DNA of 5,430 nt from Clostridiales bacterium UBA8960. Lineage in GTDB: Bacteria > Bacillota > Clostridia > Peptostreptococcales > Acidaminobacteraceae. The notes beneath the pieces are model-generated. The model was not told the DNA's origin and ran no database searches. It saw only the letters and a list, made by a program, of their open reading frames with translations. The DNA lies in the NCBI GenBank assembly GCA_003482695.1, contig DMYC01000323.1, positions 3,633 to 9,062 of the forward strand, read 5' to 3'. This document shows, piece by piece, positions 1 through 5,430 of this stretch. Both the position numbers and the translations under genes were made by a program. How positions within the stretch are numbered: the stretch's first letter is position 1; the number at the start of each line of letters is the position of its first letter.

Positions 1-716
1 AGGTTGCCCCAGCTTGGTGGTGTCGCTTGATTCGGTTTTGTTGTATAGCCGATGCCGATGAAGAAAAGCAAGAGCTCTATGATTAAAATGTGTGCCATGA
101 ATTGTAGTGATGCAATGATTACATGGCTTGCGAGATTCGGAAAAATATGCCGCCAGAGCTTTGACCAGCCACTGATGCCGAGAATATCCGTCGCTTTCAT
201 GTATTCCTCCGACCGGATGCGCATGGTTTCGGCCCGGATGACTTTAAAAAGCGTTGGTGTGCTGAAAACGCTATAAACGAAGATGGCCAGAAAAAGTGTC
301 TGAATAGGAGACATGCCCAGCTGCCTTATACCGATGCTTAGTATCATGAGCATCGGGAGAAGCGGAAAGGCATGGATAAATGTCATGAACTGAGAGAGCA
401 GGAAATCGGCGCGCGCATTAAGTGAACCGCTTAAAAGCCCTAGGATTGTACCAATAACCGCATAAGGAACCACAGCAAACAGCGCAAGGGTCAGCGAGAG
501 TCGACCGCCCTGCCAAATGTTCACAAAGAGGTCCTGTCCCAATCTAGTTGTGCCGTACCAATGCTCGACAGACGGTGCCTTATACCGCATCGCACCATCG
601 ACATCGGACCAGTTGTAAGGAGAGATGATCGGGAAGAACGCAACACATAATATTATAGCGACCAATAGAATGGCCCCGATTAGGAGCATGGGGTTTTTTT
701 GAGCATTTCCAAGCAT
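1..716 (-). CDS. ABC importer permease, DppC/OppC family (C-terminus cut by window edge)
   Basis: This is the second inner-membrane permease of a peptide/nickel-type ABC importer. My own minus-strand translation gives 238 residues, starting MLGNAQKNPM and still open at the window edge. A first membrane segment lies at about residues 10-30, followed by the family's N-terminal signature (FFPIISPYNW, then HWYGTTRLGQDLF at about 52-64). Further hydrophobic segments follow. The EAA loop that contacts the ATPase is at about 171-195 (EYMKATDILGISGW, then HIFPNL). The visible end, FFIGIG then PPSWGN, matches the conserved C-terminal region, so only a few dozen residues are missing. The start is well set: ATG overlaps the upstream permease stop (TAATG), with a strong Shine-Dalgarno 8 nt upstream. 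In this family the ATPase genes usually follow, which here would lie beyond the left edge. The substrate cannot be read from a permease. The family call is firm; dipeptide, oligopeptide and nickel remain open. Confidence 0.93.
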   Translation of the reverse strand, partial: MLGNAQKNPMLLIGAILLVAIILCVAFFPIISPYNWSDVDGAMRYKAPSVEHWYGTTRLGQDLFVNIWQGGRLSLTLALFAVVPYAVIGTILGLLSGSLNARADFLLSQFMTFIHAFPLLPMLMILSIGIRQLGMSPIQTLFLAIFVYSVFSTPTLFKVIRAETMRIRSEEYMKATDILGISGWSKLWRHIFPNLASHVIIASLQFMAHILIIELLLFFIGIGYTTKPNQATPPSWGN

Positions 717-1699
717 TACTGCGCACCTCCTTTGAGTCTGGCATCTGCACGTTGGTATAAGGCGTCCGCCATGAAATTGCCAAAGAGGACGAGAATGGCG
801 TAACAGAGCGTAATGGCGATGACCATCTCCGATTCGCCAAACCATATGGAGTTGATGTACAACCAACCCATACCGGGCCAGCTGAAGACCTGCTCCACGA
901 AAATATTGCTGATGACAAGGTTTGGGATGAGCATAGCGAGGACTGAAATAAACGGCAAAAGGGCGTTTCTAAGGGTGTGCTTAAAAAATACGGTGAAATT
1001 GGTGAGACCCTTGGATTTGGCGGTGCGTACATAGTCTTGGTGGATGACTTCGAGCATTGCGGTTCTCACGTAAGGCGTCAATGTCCCTATCCAGACGAGC
1101 GCGATGGAACCCACCGGTAAAATCATGTGGTGGGATAGGTCGATGAGCTGTACCCATAGGGAAGGATAGCCGCGTGCGATATAAATGATGCTTCCCATAC
1201 CACTTATAGGAAACAAATTGGGCGCTTTTCTGGCAACCCAAAGGATAGTGAGGAGACCGAAGTAAAAGCTAGGCACGGAGGTGAAGATCATGGTCATAAT
1301 CAGAATGAGCGTATCGCGCCATTTTCTGGCTTTCATGGCGCTATAGACGCCGAGTGGGACAGCGATGCCGATTGCGACGAGAAGAGCGACACCGTTTAGA
1401 AGAAATGACCGCCCCATGAATTTGGGAAGATACTCGGTGACTGGTCTATTTCGATCATATTAGGTTCCCAAATTGCCTTGAGTGGCTGCTTTGAGCCACC
1501 TGATGTACTTCGTGTTCACGGGGTCATTTAAGCCGCTTTCTTCCTTGAAAGCCTCAATTTCAGAAGGCGGTCTGCCAGTATATATGAGTTTGCTTAAGGA
1601 CGCATGCCTTGGGTGCATGTCAGTGAGTAAAAAGGTTATATATGTAATGGCAAGCAATATGAGCATTGCAAAAATGATTTTAAACGAATGACGCCGCAT
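716..1699 (-). pseudogene. ABC importer permease, DppB/OppB family, interrupted by one in-frame TAA
   Basis: The reading frame spans 327 codons, the normal length for the first permease of a Dpp/Opp importer, but codon 80 (1462-1460) is TAA. Before it lie 79 residues: a membrane segment at about 7-26, then the periplasmic region with EESGLNDPVNTKYIRWL and GNLGT. After it the same frame continues YDRNRPVTEYLP, a typical family sequence, through several membrane segments. The EAA loop is at about frame residues 222-247 (DYVRTAKSKGL, then FFKHTLRNAL). The conserved EQVFSWPGMG motif and the C-terminal ADALYQRADARLKGG follow. No frameshift or other defect is visible. Family members usually have Ser after LGT or LGY, and TCA to TAA is one base change. 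The start ATG has AAGGGGGA just upstream. A downstream ATG at 1417 has no Shine-Dalgarno, so efficient restart there is unlikely. Readthrough or a sequencing error are alternatives to a true pseudogene. Confidence 0.85.
725..733 (-). promoter_or_regulatory. Strong Shine-Dalgarno for the second permease gene
   Basis: Read on the minus strand, AAAGGAGGT lies 8 nt before the ATG at 716-714. It sits inside the last codons of the upstream permease gene (the LKGG stretch). Together with the TAATG stop-start overlap it fixes the start of the DppC-like gene and suggests translational coupling. A site this strong could also support independent initiation when the upstream gene is broken. Confidence 0.85.
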
Positions 1700-1724
1700 G
1701 AGAATCCCCCTTTTTCTTTATAGT

Positions 1725-1752
1725 ATCATAGCATTTATTAAGAAAGTCTGAA
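1725..1752 (-). promoter_or_regulatory. Candidate promoter for the permease operon
   Basis: On the minus strand, TTCAGA (1752-1747) and TATGAT (1730-1725) are 16 bp apart and resemble sigma-A -35 and -10 boxes (4/6 and 5/6 matches). They lie about 25 bp upstream of the permease ATG, leaving only a short leader. This is a consensus match by eye in AT-rich DNA and is weak evidence on its own. Confidence 0.35.
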
Positions 1753-1796
1753 GAGTTTGTTAAATAAGAGGCGCATTCTTAAAGCCATACTTAATT

Positions 1797-1811
1797 TATT
1801 TCATGAAAATC
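1797..1811. promoter_or_regulatory. CodY-box-like palindrome between the divergent genes
   Basis: The 15-mer TATTTCATGAAAATC contains the perfect 10-bp palindrome TTTCATGAAA (1799-1808). It matches the CodY consensus AATTTTCWGAAAATT at 11 of 15 positions. It covers the likely -35 region of ansA, where a bound repressor would block transcription, and lies upstream of the permease promoter. CodY commonly controls peptide transport and amino-acid genes in Bacillota, so the context fits. The match is imperfect and the DNA is AT-rich. Confidence 0.3.
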
Positions 1812-1831
1812 ATCCAAAAACTTTGTATAAT
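1803..1831 (+). promoter_or_regulatory. Candidate ansA promoter
   Basis: A perfect -10 hexamer TATAAT lies at 1826-1831, with ATGAAA (4/6 match to TTGACA) 17 bp upstream at 1803-1808. Transcription would begin near 1838, leaving an untranslated leader of about 90 nt. I see no clear riboswitch, T-box or attenuator in that leader. A second hexamer, CATAAT at 1878-1883, has no -35 partner at suitable spacing. Confidence 0.5.
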
Positions 1832-1927
1832 AAATCATATAGGGCACTTTGGTTTAGAAGTTTTGTTTATTTTGTGTCATAATGATGCTAAGATGTCAAT
1901 AGCATGTAATGGCCAAGAGGGGGAAAA

Positions 1928-2944
1928 ATGAAAAAAATCCTTATGATCACCACAGGAGGCACTATCGCTTCCCAAGCGACGGAGAATGGACTAGCACCGA
2001 CGTTCAACGCAGACGATCTACTGATGTTTATGCCTGAAATTCGCGAAAAAACCACGATACAAACGTTGACACTTTTTTCTATAGACAGTACAAATATGAC
2101 ACTTGAGTTGATCGGCAAGATCGCAGAAACGGTATATCAGAATTATGAAGCGTATGATGGGTTCGTCATCACACACGGCACAGATACCATGGCTTATACA
2201 TCAGCAGCGCTTGTGTATATGCTTAAAAACTTGGGTAAACCAGTCGTTTTGACGGGTTCGCAAGTCGTAGTGGGTGCTTTGTTTTCAGATGTGAGAAAAA
2301 ACTTATCAGACGCATTTTTGTTTGCACGTGAAGGCATACCAGGTGTTTTCGTTTCCTTTGACGGCATCATCATCAATGGTACGCGGGCGACTAAATTTAG
2401 ATCAAAGAGCCGCGATGCATTCACTAGCATCAATTTTCCAGTCGTTGCCGAGATGAAGCTGGGAATGGCTAAATATAACAACCTCATGTATCATGGCATT
2501 TATTCGAAAACATACGAAATTGATAAAGATAAAAAGTTGGAACTCAACACCCGATTTTGTGAAGATGTTGCGGTCGTGAAACTACATCCTGGCATAAAGC
2601 CCGAGTTGTTCGATTTTATTAAAGCGCATTATAAAGGCGTCGTCATCGAAAGTTTTGGCGTAGGCGGGATTCCAAATCAATTCGTCAAAATCAATGACAA
2701 ACTGGATGAACTGATTGAAGCCAATATTGCAGTGGTCATCACGACACAGTGTGTGGAAGACGGTACGGAACTTGGCGTGTATGCAGTAGGACAGATTACC
2801 TCGGATCAAATTATCAACGCAGGCGATATGAACACAGAAGCCATCGTGATGAAACTCATGTGGGCACTTGGCAATTTTGAAACGCACGACGACATAAAAA
2901 CGTTTATGGAAACGACTGTTATGGGGGATGTGCATTACGAGTAA
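1928..2944 (+). CDS. ansA: L-asparaginase, type I (cytoplasmic)
   Basis: This enzyme hydrolyses L-asparagine to L-aspartate and ammonia in the cytoplasm. The 338-residue protein is complete, equals the length of E. coli AnsA, and has no signal peptide, unlike periplasmic type II enzymes. The first catalytic motif is TGGTIAS at residues 9-15 (nucleophile Thr12). Substrate-binding DSTNM is at 53-57. The second motif, HGTDTMAYT, is at 83-91 (Thr85, Asp86), and the catalytic Lys is probably Lys156 in GTRATK. LGKPVVLTGSQ (102-112) and ESFGVGGIPN (241-250) are further family hallmarks. TTQC at 272-275 includes the Cys that lies at the allosteric asparagine site in E. coli AnsA, so allosteric control is possible. 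The ATG follows AAGAGGGGGA (1915-1924). The gene is transcribed alone, diverging from the permease genes and converging on argF. The archaeal amidotransferase subunit GatD is related but longer, so it is unlikely here. Confidence 0.96.
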   Translation: MKKILMITTGGTIASQATENGLAPTFNADDLLMFMPEIREKTTIQTLTLFSIDSTNMTLELIGKIAETVYQNYEAYDGFVITHGTDTMAYTSAALVYMLKNLGKPVVLTGSQVVVGALFSDVRKNLSDAFLFAREGIPGVFVSFDGIIINGTRATKFRSKSRDAFTSINFPVVAEMKLGMAKYNNLMYHGIYSKTYEIDKDKKLELNTRFCEDVAVVKLHPGIKPELFDFIKAHYKGVVIESFGVGGIPNQFVKINDKLDELIEANIAVVITTQCVEDGTELGVYAVGQITSDQIINAGDMNTEAIVMKLMWALGNFETHDDIKTFMETTVMGDVHYE

Positions 2945-2950
2945 ATTGAG

Positions 2951-3109
2951 AAAATGAATAACGATACCATCAATAAAGTAAAACGAGAGCAAGTATATGC
3001 AACTTGTTACGGGGACGAATCCTTCGCTTCGCTGCTGAGCCCCTTCACAAGTTACACATACTTGCTCTCGCTTCACATACACCTATTGATGGTATCGTTT
3101 GTTCATTTT
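2951..3109. repeat. Long imperfect palindrome of about 160 bp (MITE- or REP-like)
   Basis: The two halves are reverse complements of each other in blocks. AAAATGAA (2951-2958) pairs with 3102-3109. A perfect 15-bp arm, ACGATACCATCAATA (2961-2975), pairs with 3084-3098. A perfect 13-bp arm, CGAGAGCAAGTAT (2984-2996), pairs with 3058-3070. AACTTGT (3001-3007) pairs with 3047-3053, and GGGG (3011-3014) with CCCC (3040-3043). The 25-nt tip contains a small CGAA/TTCG hairpin. Short mismatched internal loops separate the arms. This is far longer than a normal terminator and resembles a palindromic miniature element or a fused REP pair. I found no clear target-site duplication at its ends and no transposase nearby. 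Confidence 0.85.
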
Positions 3110-3112
3110 TTT
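2951..3112 (+). terminator. Probable ansA transcription terminator formed by the palindrome
   Basis: The hairpin begins 7 bases after the ansA stop codon. On the plus strand the base of the stem runs straight into seven T residues (3106-3112), as expected for an intrinsic terminator. The lower stem is AT-rich, so efficiency is uncertain. On the minus strand the opposite end has only a short AT run, so termination toward ansA is less obvious. Confidence 0.55.
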
Positions 3113-3143
3113 GTGAATAATACCTGCCCACCTTTAGGTTCCT

Positions 3144-3284
3144 TCCACCGGTGACTGACACCATTAAGGAAGTTCAACAATAAAAAGCTAATAATACCAA
3201 TAATTTCATACAACGAACTTCCACTTCTGTACCTGTTAAAAAATCAGAAGTCGGAAGTTCGTTTTATGTTGGCAGTTGTTAACA
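3144..3284. repeat. 141-bp tandem unit, copy 1
   Basis: This unit starts TCCACCGGTGACTGACACC and ends GTTGTTAACA. It carries a near-palindromic REP-like core, GGTGACTGACACC (3150-3162). It also forms a hairpin: AACGAACTTCCACTTCTG (3212-3229) pairs with 3245-3263 around a 15-nt loop, with one bulged base. The 8-mer GGAAGTTC occurs at 3168-3175 and 3253-3260, and its complement at 3215-3222, so two alternative pairings are possible. After the right arm comes TTTTATGTT, a weak T-tract on the plus strand. The unit differs from copy 2 at only two positions (3246 and 3252). Confidence 0.92.
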
Positions 3285-3425
3285 TCCACCGGTGACTGAC
3301 ACCATTAAGGAAGTTCAACAATAAAAAGCTAATAATACCAATAATTTCATACAACGAACTTCCACTTCTGTACCTGTTAAAAAATCGGAAGTTGGAAGTT
3401 CGTTTTATGTTGGCAGTTGTTAACA
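3285..3425. repeat. 141-bp tandem unit, copy 2
   Basis: This copy directly abuts copy 1 and is identical to it at 139 of 141 positions. The REP-like core is at 3291-3303 and the hairpin arms are at 3353-3370 and 3386-3404. The two differences (G at 3387, T at 3393) change AGAAGTC to GGAAGTT, which equals the neighbouring 7-mer at 3394-3400. On a plus-strand transcript the change at 3387 keeps the stem as a G-U pair. The array ends cleanly at ACA before CCGCTGATT, and there is no third copy. Such similarity points to a recent duplication or ongoing homogenisation. Confidence 0.92.
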
Positions 3426-3466
3426 CCGCTGATTGGGAATGCGCCTTGAAGTTGCAAATGCCTAAG

Positions 3467-4441
3467 CTAAGTTAATGTCGCCACCATAATCGCTTTTATG
3501 GTATGCATTCTATTTTCCGCTTGGTCAAAGACTTTTGAAAAGTCGCTTCTAAAGACTTCATCGGTCACTTCCATTTCTGTTAAACCATATTTTTCAAAAA
3601 TGCACTTTGCGACCTCTGTTTCTAGATCGTGGAATGCAGGGAGGCAGTGCAGAAAGATCACTTCTGGATTTTCTGTTGCTTTCATTAGGTTCGTATTGAC
3701 CTGATAAGGCAAAAGGGCATTGATTCTCTCTTCAAACAAATGCTCTTCTCCCATAGAAACCCACACATCGGTATAAACGACGTCAGCGCCCTTTATCGCA
3801 CTTATTTCTGCTGAAAGTTCAATCGTCGCACCGGTCTGTTTTGCCACTAGGTGCATCTCGCTTACGAGAGAAGGCTCGGGAAACAAATGCGAAGGGGCGA
3901 TCGCAGTAAAATGCATGCCCATTTTTACACAGCCGATCATCAGGGCATTGCCCATATTGTTTCTCGCATCGCCAACATAGGCGAGCTTAACTTCGTGAAG
4001 CGGCTTATTGACATGCTCCATAACGGTTAACAAGTCTGCAAGGATTTGAGTGGGATGGTCCTCATCTGTAAGCCCGTTCCAAACGGGAACACCAGCATGT
4101 TCGGCTAATGTTTCCACCGTTTTTTGTGAGTAGCCGCGATATTCGATGCCGTCGTAATAACGCCCTAGCACTTTTGCAGTGTCTTCAAATGATTCTTTTT
4201 TACCCATTTGACTGTTTCCAAGGTATGTCACTTGAGCGCCTTCATCAAATGCAGCCACTTCAAAAGCACAGCGCGTTCGAGTGGATGATTTTTCAAATAA
4301 CAGGCAAATGTTCTTGCCTGAAAGCCGTAATTTACGGACGCCATCTTTTTTCTCCGCTTTGAGTTCAGCGGATAATTTGAGTAAGTTTTTGATTTCTTCC
4401 GGACTAAAGTCCTTTAAAGTTAAAAAGTGTTTGCCTTTCAT
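3467..4441 (-). CDS. argF: Ornithine carbamoyltransferase
   Basis: The enzyme joins carbamoyl phosphate and L-ornithine to give L-citrulline and phosphate, the sixth step of arginine synthesis, in the cytoplasm and normally as a trimer. The 324-residue protein is complete and of usual length. The carbamoyl-phosphate motif SSTRTR is at residues 52-57, with HPTQ at 129-132. The ornithine-binding region includes DVWVSMG at 225-231, and the catalytic-loop motif HCLPAFHD is at 265-272. The sequence [24 protein letters not shown] is of the type found in E. coli ArgI and in catabolic ArcB enzymes, so fold similarity alone cannot separate an anabolic from a catabolic role. The position 51 bp after argJ, with no arcA or arcC visible, favours biosynthesis. 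The ATG follows AGGAGGG (4458-4452) with a 10-nt spacer. The stop is TAG. No strong terminator lies immediately downstream; the tandem dyads come next. Confidence 0.95.
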   Translation of the reverse strand: MKGKHFLTLKDFSPEEIKNLLKLSAELKAEKKDGVRKLRLSGKNICLLFEKSSTRTRCAFEVAAFDEGAQVTYLGNSQMGKKESFEDTAKVLGRYYDGIEYRGYSQKTVETLAEHAGVPVWNGLTDEDHPTQILADLLTVMEHVNKPLHEVKLAYVGDARNNMGNALMIGCVKMGMHFTAIAPSHLFPEPSLVSEMHLVAKQTGATIELSAEISAIKGADVVYTDVWVSMGEEHLFEERINALLPYQVNTNLMKATENPEVIFLHCLPAFHDLETEVAKCIFEKYGLTEMEVTDEVFRSDFSKVFDQAENRMHTIKAIMVATLT

Positions 4442-4451
4442 GGTGCGATTT

Positions 4452-4458
4452 CCCTCCT
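4452..4458 (-). promoter_or_regulatory. Shine-Dalgarno of argF
   Basis: AGGAGGG on the minus strand lies 10 nt before the argF ATG. It sets the start at 4441 and allows strong translation from the argJ-argF transcript. The 51-bp spacer has no obvious separate promoter. Confidence 0.8.
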
Positions 4459-4492
4459 AAATATGCTCTCTATTTTTTTATAAACATTTATA

Positions 4493-5430
4493 TCATGTGC
4501 GATAGGCGCCATTTATTTTCACATAGTCGTATGTCAAATCGCAGCCCCATGCTTCTGCACCAAACGCACCTTGGTTGAGTTCGATGACGATGTCTATCGC
4601 ATCGGGATCGAGCACTGTAAGTGCAAAGGCTTCGTCGAAAACGACGGGGGCCCCCATGTGCATCAGTTCAATACAACCCCCATCACTGGAAAGCTTTAGC
4701 GTAACAAGATCGGGGTTGAATGCTGCATCGGCATATCCAAGTGCACAAATGATACGCCCCCAATTGGCATCCTTTCCAAAAAAAGCGGCCTTTACGAGAC
4801 TGGATGAAACCACTGACTTGGCAAGTTTTCTGGCGTCTTTTAAGGAAACAGCACCACTAAGTTTGACCGTCAGGAGTTTGCTTGCACCTTCACCATCTTT
4901 TGCGATCGAGATTGAAAGCGCTTTCGCGATTTCAGTCAAATCTTTCTTAAACGTTTCGTAATCCTCGGTTTCAGAGTTGATGATCGCGTTGCCTAGTTTA
5001 CATGAAGATAAGACGAGAAACATATCATTTGTACTGGTGTCACCATCAACTGTGACCATATTGAACGTCTCGTCGACGACAGATTTGGTCATTTGAGTCA
5101 ACGCTTTTTTGTCAATGTTTACATCCGTCATCACAAAACCGAGCATCGTCGCCATGTTAGGATGAATCATACCAGAACCTTTCGCGATGCCTGATAGCGT
5201 CGCGACAGAACCGTCACTCAAAGAGACTTGAGTGGAAAATTGCTTCACCATTGTGTCTGTGGTTAAGATACCAAATGCTACTTCGTCAAGGCCATGAGGT
5301 GACAGCTTGTGGTAGGCTTTCGGAAGGCCGTTTACAATCGCATTCATCGGAAGGTTAACGCCGATGACCCCAGTTGAAGCGAGCAGTATTTCTTGCGTTT
5401 CAGCCCCTATGAGTTCCGCTGCGATTTGCG
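4493..5430 (-). CDS. argJ: Glutamate N-acetyltransferase / amino-acid acetyltransferase ArgJ (N-terminus cut by window edge)
   Basis: ArgJ moves the acetyl group from N-acetylornithine to glutamate, recycling it in arginine synthesis; bifunctional members also acetylate glutamate from acetyl-CoA. The frame stays open to the window edge, so the ATG at 5347 is internal: upstream codons read AELIGAETQEILLASTGVIG then VNLPM, a typical ArgJ stretch. About 312 residues are visible, and roughly 90-100 N-terminal ones are missing compared with the usual 390-410. The self-cleavage site is present as KGSGMIHPNMATML: the protein is cut between Ala (5152-5150) and Thr (5149-5147), and this Thr becomes the nucleophile of the beta chain. 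DGDTSTND, ANWGRI and the C-terminal AWGCDLTYDYVKINGAYRT are further family marks. The stop is TGA. The gene lies directly upstream of argF, probably in one operon. Whether it is mono- or bifunctional cannot be told from sequence alone. Confidence 0.95.
   Translation of the reverse strand, partial: QIAAELIGAETQEILLASTGVIGVNLPMNAIVNGLPKAYHKLSPHGLDEVAFGILTTDTMVKQFSTQVSLSDGSVATLSGIAKGSGMIHPNMATMLGFVMTDVNIDKKALTQMTKSVVDETFNMVTVDGDTSTNDMFLVLSSCKLGNAIINSETEDYETFKKDLTEIAKALSISIAKDGEGASKLLTVKLSGAVSLKDARKLAKSVVSSSLVKAAFFGKDANWGRIICALGYADAAFNPDLVTLKLSSDGGCIELMHMGAPVVFDEAFALTVLDPDAIDIVIELNQGAFGAEAWGCDLTYDYVKINGAYRT

Larger units (their letters stand above)
2945..3466. other. Gene-free convergent intergenic region rich in repeats
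   Basis: This 522-bp stretch separates the ansA and argF stop codons, and I see no credible gene in it. It holds a long palindrome (2951-3109), a short linker (3113-3143), two tandem 141-bp units (3144-3425), and a 41-bp plain stretch before the argF stop. Short open frames across the repeats lack ribosome binding sites and simply mirror the repeat structure. Confidence 0.85.

Noticed and set aside
1417..1441. Restart of the broken permease at the ATG at 1417 as a separate functional gene
   Set aside because: There is no Shine-Dalgarno upstream, and the product would lack the first membrane segment and the periplasmic region, so I kept one interrupted gene.
2954..3154. Open frames on both strands through the long palindrome
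   Set aside because: The two frames resemble each other because the DNA is a palindrome. Neither has a ribosome binding site or a recognisable domain.
3244..3426. A 60-codon minus-strand open frame across the tandem units
   Set aside because: It starts with GTG, has no Shine-Dalgarno, and only repeats the 47-codon period of the DNA unit. It ends where one repeat copy differs by one base (TGA against CGA).
3467..4441. Catabolic arcB assignment for the carbamoyltransferase
   Set aside because: The sequence type is compatible, but its neighbour is argJ and no arginine deiminase or carbamate kinase gene is visible, so an anabolic role fits better.
4479..4492. AT-rich palindrome TATAAACATTTATA between argJ and argF, considered as an ArgR (ARG) box
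   Set aside because: It has 6-bp arms but matches the TGAAT/ATTCA half-sites poorly and lies inside the operon, where an AT-rich dyad can easily arise by chance.

Overview
The window looks like a piece of a low-to-moderate GC Bacillota (Firmicutes) chromosome, probably Clostridia-like. The clues are strong AGGAGG-type ribosome binding sites, a cytoplasmic type I asparaginase, a bifunctional-type argJ next to an ornithine carbamoyltransferase gene, and REP-like dyads between genes. I cannot name the species.

Layout: (1) Positions 1-1699, minus strand, hold two permease genes of a peptide/nickel-type (Dpp/Opp) ABC importer. The first gene (dppB/oppB-like, 1699 to 716) is full length but split by one in-frame TAA. 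The second (dppC/oppC-like) starts in a TAATG overlap with the first and runs off the left edge. (2) Positions 1700-1927 are a divergent promoter region with a CodY-box-like palindrome. (3) Positions 1928-2944, plus strand, encode a complete type I L-asparaginase (ansA). (4) Positions 2945-3466 contain no gene and are rich in structure: a roughly 160-bp imperfect palindrome that ends in a T-tract, then two nearly identical tandem copies of a 141-bp unit, each with its own hairpin and a REP-like GGTGACTGACACC core. (5) Positions 3467-5430, minus strand, hold the arginine genes argJ (5' end outside the window) and argF, in the order argJ then argF.

How it fits together: the transporter would import peptides, the asparaginase releases aspartate and ammonia, and ArgJ/ArgF carry ornithine through acetyl recycling to citrulline. 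This is a nitrogen and amino-acid metabolism neighbourhood. ansA and argJ-argF converge on the structured intergenic region, whose dyads probably also end transcription. I see no CRISPR, phage, toxin-antitoxin or defence genes. The most unusual material is the repeat block at 2951-3425 and the nonsense codon in the permease gene.
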